Position numbers and translations under genes: made by a program. A stretch of 5,032 bases of DNA from UBA3478 sp036782715. GTDB taxonomy: Bacteria > Bacteroidota > Bacteroidia > Flavobacteriales > Flavobacteriaceae. Below, piece by piece: positions 4,635 to 5,032 of this stretch (position 1 is the stretch's first letter; each line of letters begins with the position of its first letter). The notes under the pieces are model-generated. The model saw only the letters and a program-made list of their open reading frames with translations. It ran no database searches and had not been told where the DNA came from. The stretch lies in contig DAIPYN010000057.1 in NCBI GenBank assembly GCA_036782715.1, positions 1 through 5,032 on the forward strand, written 5' to 3'.

Positions 4635-5032
4635 GGGGTAATCTCCCCATTTTTGCGGGGGCTTGGCCATCTTCAGTTTCTGCGCGGGAGTCATCCCGCC
4701 GTTGCCCATGTTGGGCCGTCCGTGATTGTAAGACCAGAGCCACTCCGTGGCAATCTGCTGAACCTCCTCTAAGCTTTCGAAAATGTACAAGTCCAGCCAT
4801 TCGTGCCGGACCGTCCGGTTATAGCGCTCGACATAAGCGTTCAGTTGCGGTTTCCCGGGCTGGATGTGCGCTAGGGTGATACCCTTGTTCTCAGCCCATT
4901 CCATAAGCGTGCCGCTGATGTATTCCGGGCCGTTATCGACACGAATTGTTCGAGGAGCACCACGGCAGCTGACCTGCGCCCCAAAAACTCCTCCAAAATG
5001 ATGTAGAGTCTGCCCAACAAAAGGACAGACCA
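4482..5032 (-). CDS. IS3-family transposase OrfB, C-terminal part (partial, runs off window)
   Basis: The minus-strand frame is open from the right edge to a stop at 4482-4484. From about 4964 it reads RGAPRTIRVDNGPEYISG and on through GKPQLNAYVERYNRTVRHEW, IFESLEEVQQIATEWLWSYN, RPNMGNGGMTPAQKLKMA, the second half of an IS3-type OrfB integrase domain. The second catalytic Asp (VDN, 4935-4937) and the Glu (AYVE, 4827-4829) have exactly 35 residues between them, the D-35-E spacing of the family. The first Asp is not in the window. Relatives end near KLKMA (about 4665); here the frame runs on through the IS end into flanking sequence, adding about 60 residues with no similarity. Residues coded by 4965-5032 do not match the expected helix before RGxPR, so the gene may be broken at the right edge as well. 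Confidence 0.8.
   Translation of the reverse strand, partial: VCPFVGQTLHHFGGVFGAQVSCRGAPRTIRVDNGPEYISGTLMEWAENKGITLAHIQPGKPQLNAYVERYNRTVRHEWLDLYIFESLEEVQQIATEWLWSYNHGRPNMGNGGMTPAQKLKMAKPPQKWGDYPICFRLYMHYMKSVIVMMRKYKQMYVHISPKTVLNEKSHSKQKNRLYKHYF
4489..4625. repeat. Pair of 17-bp imperfect direct repeats
   Basis: TAGTGCTTGTAGAGACG at 4489-4505 and TAGTGCATATAGAGACG at 4609-4625 differ at two bases and are exactly 120 bp (40 codons) apart. On the minus strand they encode the two copies of the SLxAL pattern in the 89-residue frame, so they may be a trace of an internal protein duplication. Confidence 0.4.
4633..4650. other. Hairpin at the end of the right IS
   Basis: ATGGGG (4633-4638) and CCCCAT (4645-4650) pair perfectly around a 6-nt loop. 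It coincides with the presumed IS terminus. It could block transcription passing between IS and operon, but no T tract follows on either strand beyond four or five T, so terminator function is weak. Confidence 0.3.
4635..5032 (-). mobile_element. IS3-family element, 3' part with right end
   Basis: This contains the C-terminal half of OrfB and about 30 bp of terminal sequence. The minus strand ends in AAAAATGGGGAGATTACC, which has the look of an IS3-type right terminal repeat; I place the boundary at about 4635, give or take a few bases. GC content is clearly higher than in the polysaccharide genes. The 5' part with OrfA lies outside the window or is lost. No matching left repeat can be checked here, and the end does not resemble those of the two fragments at 248-472, so it is a different element. 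Confidence 0.65.
5008..5030. other. Hairpin at the right window edge
   Basis: On the minus strand GTCTGTCC and GGGCAGAC pair over 8 positions (one G-T wobble) around a 7-nt T-rich loop. It lies where the transposase similarity has already faded, and may be the end of another mobile element or part of the one here. Confidence 0.3.

Noticed and set aside
4445..4879. Plus-strand frame of 144 codons across the gap and the right IS
   Set aside because: Half of it is antisense to the recognised transposase and it has no ribosome site; it is a shadow frame.
1..5032. CRISPR array, tRNA or rRNA gene
   Set aside because: No regularly spaced repeats with unique spacers, no cloverleaf-like segment with conserved T-loop, and no rRNA-like stretch were seen.

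Overview
The window is an AT-rich fragment of a bacterial surface-polysaccharide (O-antigen or capsule type) locus, bordered on both sides by debris of IS3-type insertion sequences. The gene style (tight co-directional cluster, overlapping stop and start, low GC in the sugar genes, Wzx-like flippase, IS3-type transposases) fits a Gram-negative bacterium. A gammaproteobacterium, possibly marine, is a guess from the transposase flavour; no core gene is present to fix the taxon.

Layout. 1-247: unassigned edge sequence with one partly open plus-strand frame. 248-336: the 5' end of one IS on the minus strand, with terminus, strong ribosome site and the first 13 codons of an OrfA, then an abrupt break. 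337-472: the 3' end of a second IS on the plus strand, with the C-terminus of a DDE integrase ending in a stop and a terminal repeat. The two join at 336/337, as if the first IS had entered the transposase gene of the second. 473-743: AT-rich leader with a TATAAT box, a TTGACA box and an 8-bp inverted repeat across the probable promoter. 744-4366: three genes on the plus strand, probably one operon: a GT8-like glycosyltransferase with a TTG start, a GT-B glycosyltransferase (GT4/GT1 type) overlapping it by 4 bp, and a polytopic flippase 9 bp further on. 4367-4634: AT-rich stretch with no confident gene, but with a minus-strand frame that has a suggestive internal repeat. 4635-5032: the 3' part of a third IS3-type element on the minus strand, with the D-35-E half of its transposase.

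How the genes fit together (inference from families): the two glycosyltransferases would add sugars to an undecaprenyl-diphosphate-linked oligosaccharide on the cytoplasmic face, and the flippase would move the finished unit across the inner membrane for polymerisation or ligation. No polymerase, initiating transferase or nucleotide-sugar gene is seen, so this is only part of a locus. I found no clearly new system. The most interesting points are the nested IS junction, the dyad over the promoter, and the repeat-bearing minus-strand frame next to the right IS.
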